From: Spirogloea muscicola
Taxonomy: Eukaryota; Streptophyta; Zygnematophyceae; Spirogloeales; Spirogloeaceae
Assembly: GCA_009602725.1 (NCBI GenBank)
Contig: WELB01000051.1
Span: 381,263-423,050 of the forward strand
Direction: 5' to 3'
Length of the DNA stretch: 41,788 bases
Made by a program: the position numbers and the translations under genes. Shown here one piece after another: positions 41,651-41,788 of this stretch. The notes under the pieces are model-generated. The model searched no databases. It was not told the DNA's origin and worked only from the letters and a program-made list of their open reading frames with translations. Each line of letters opens with the position of its first letter. Position 1 is the first letter of the stretch.

Positions 41651-41788
41651 GCCTCCGCCGCCCCCGCCGCCGCCGCCGCCACCCCCAATAGGAAGCAGCT
41701 GCCAGGGGCCAGAGCGTGCACTCGGCGGCGGCGGCGGCAATGGCGGGCCGCCGTCATCGCCGCCGCTGCCGCGGCCCCCACGGCCGCG
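41490..41788. repeat. GCC/GGC trinucleotide runs at the right edge
   Basis: CCG runs fill about 41492-41524 (inside intron 1 of the membrane-protein gene), and GCC/CCG runs fill 41652-41686 and 41723-41770. In the gene's frame they would encode poly-glycine upstream of the first Met. Similar runs at 1-70, 3860-3910, 17931-17959 and 39660-39690 show these are a general feature of this genome. Confidence 0.6.

Overview
This is eukaryotic nuclear DNA, most likely from a green alga. The genes are split into many short exons whose introns nearly all end in TGCAG or a similar CAG. Exons are GC-rich, coding and flanking DNA carry CGG/GCC runs, and the conserved proteins read as plant- or alga-like housekeeping proteins. 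No bacterial operon, CRISPR array, rRNA or tRNA was seen. The lineage is an inference from gene style and cannot be fixed further by eye.

Positions 1 to about 10,250 are a graveyard of one non-LTR retrotransposon family. Its proteins join a reverse transcriptase (RT) end, a Cys/His zinc knuckle, a restriction-like endonuclease (RLE) and a characteristic C-terminus ending LLTRGY. Two long but frameshifted copies (1300-2980 and 7930-9741) and at least four short 5'-truncated tails in both orientations are present. A recurring GGGCTGGC...CAGCCC stem-loop flanks the copies. A possible RNase H remnant and a proline-rich reading frame lie among them.

Positions 10,410 to 41,788 are gene-dense. SEC31, the COPII outer-coat protein, runs on the minus strand (18 resolved exons; its first residues are confused by an ambiguous base at 17523 and an in-frame stop). 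Head-to-head with it, sharing about 500 bases of upstream DNA, is RRP5/PDCD11 on the plus strand (18086-33134). My 40-exon model sums to 6,024 coding bases, exactly 2,007 residues plus a stop, with about 15 S1 RNA-binding repeats and a C-terminal HAT/TPR half. Converging on it is cytosolic cysteinyl-tRNA synthetase on the minus strand (33308-39755, 22 exons, 780 residues). At the right edge is a minus-strand gene for a small membrane protein, possibly cut by the window end.

The three recognised genes serve vesicle coat assembly (SEC31), early ribosomal RNA processing (RRP5) and cysteine charging of tRNA (CysRS). They share no pathway, as is usual for eukaryotic neighbours. The most interesting points are that 4 of 39 RRP5 introns appear to be GC-AG rather than GT-AG, and the structure of the retroelement family with its repeated stem-loop. 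I did not find a clearly new multi-gene system.
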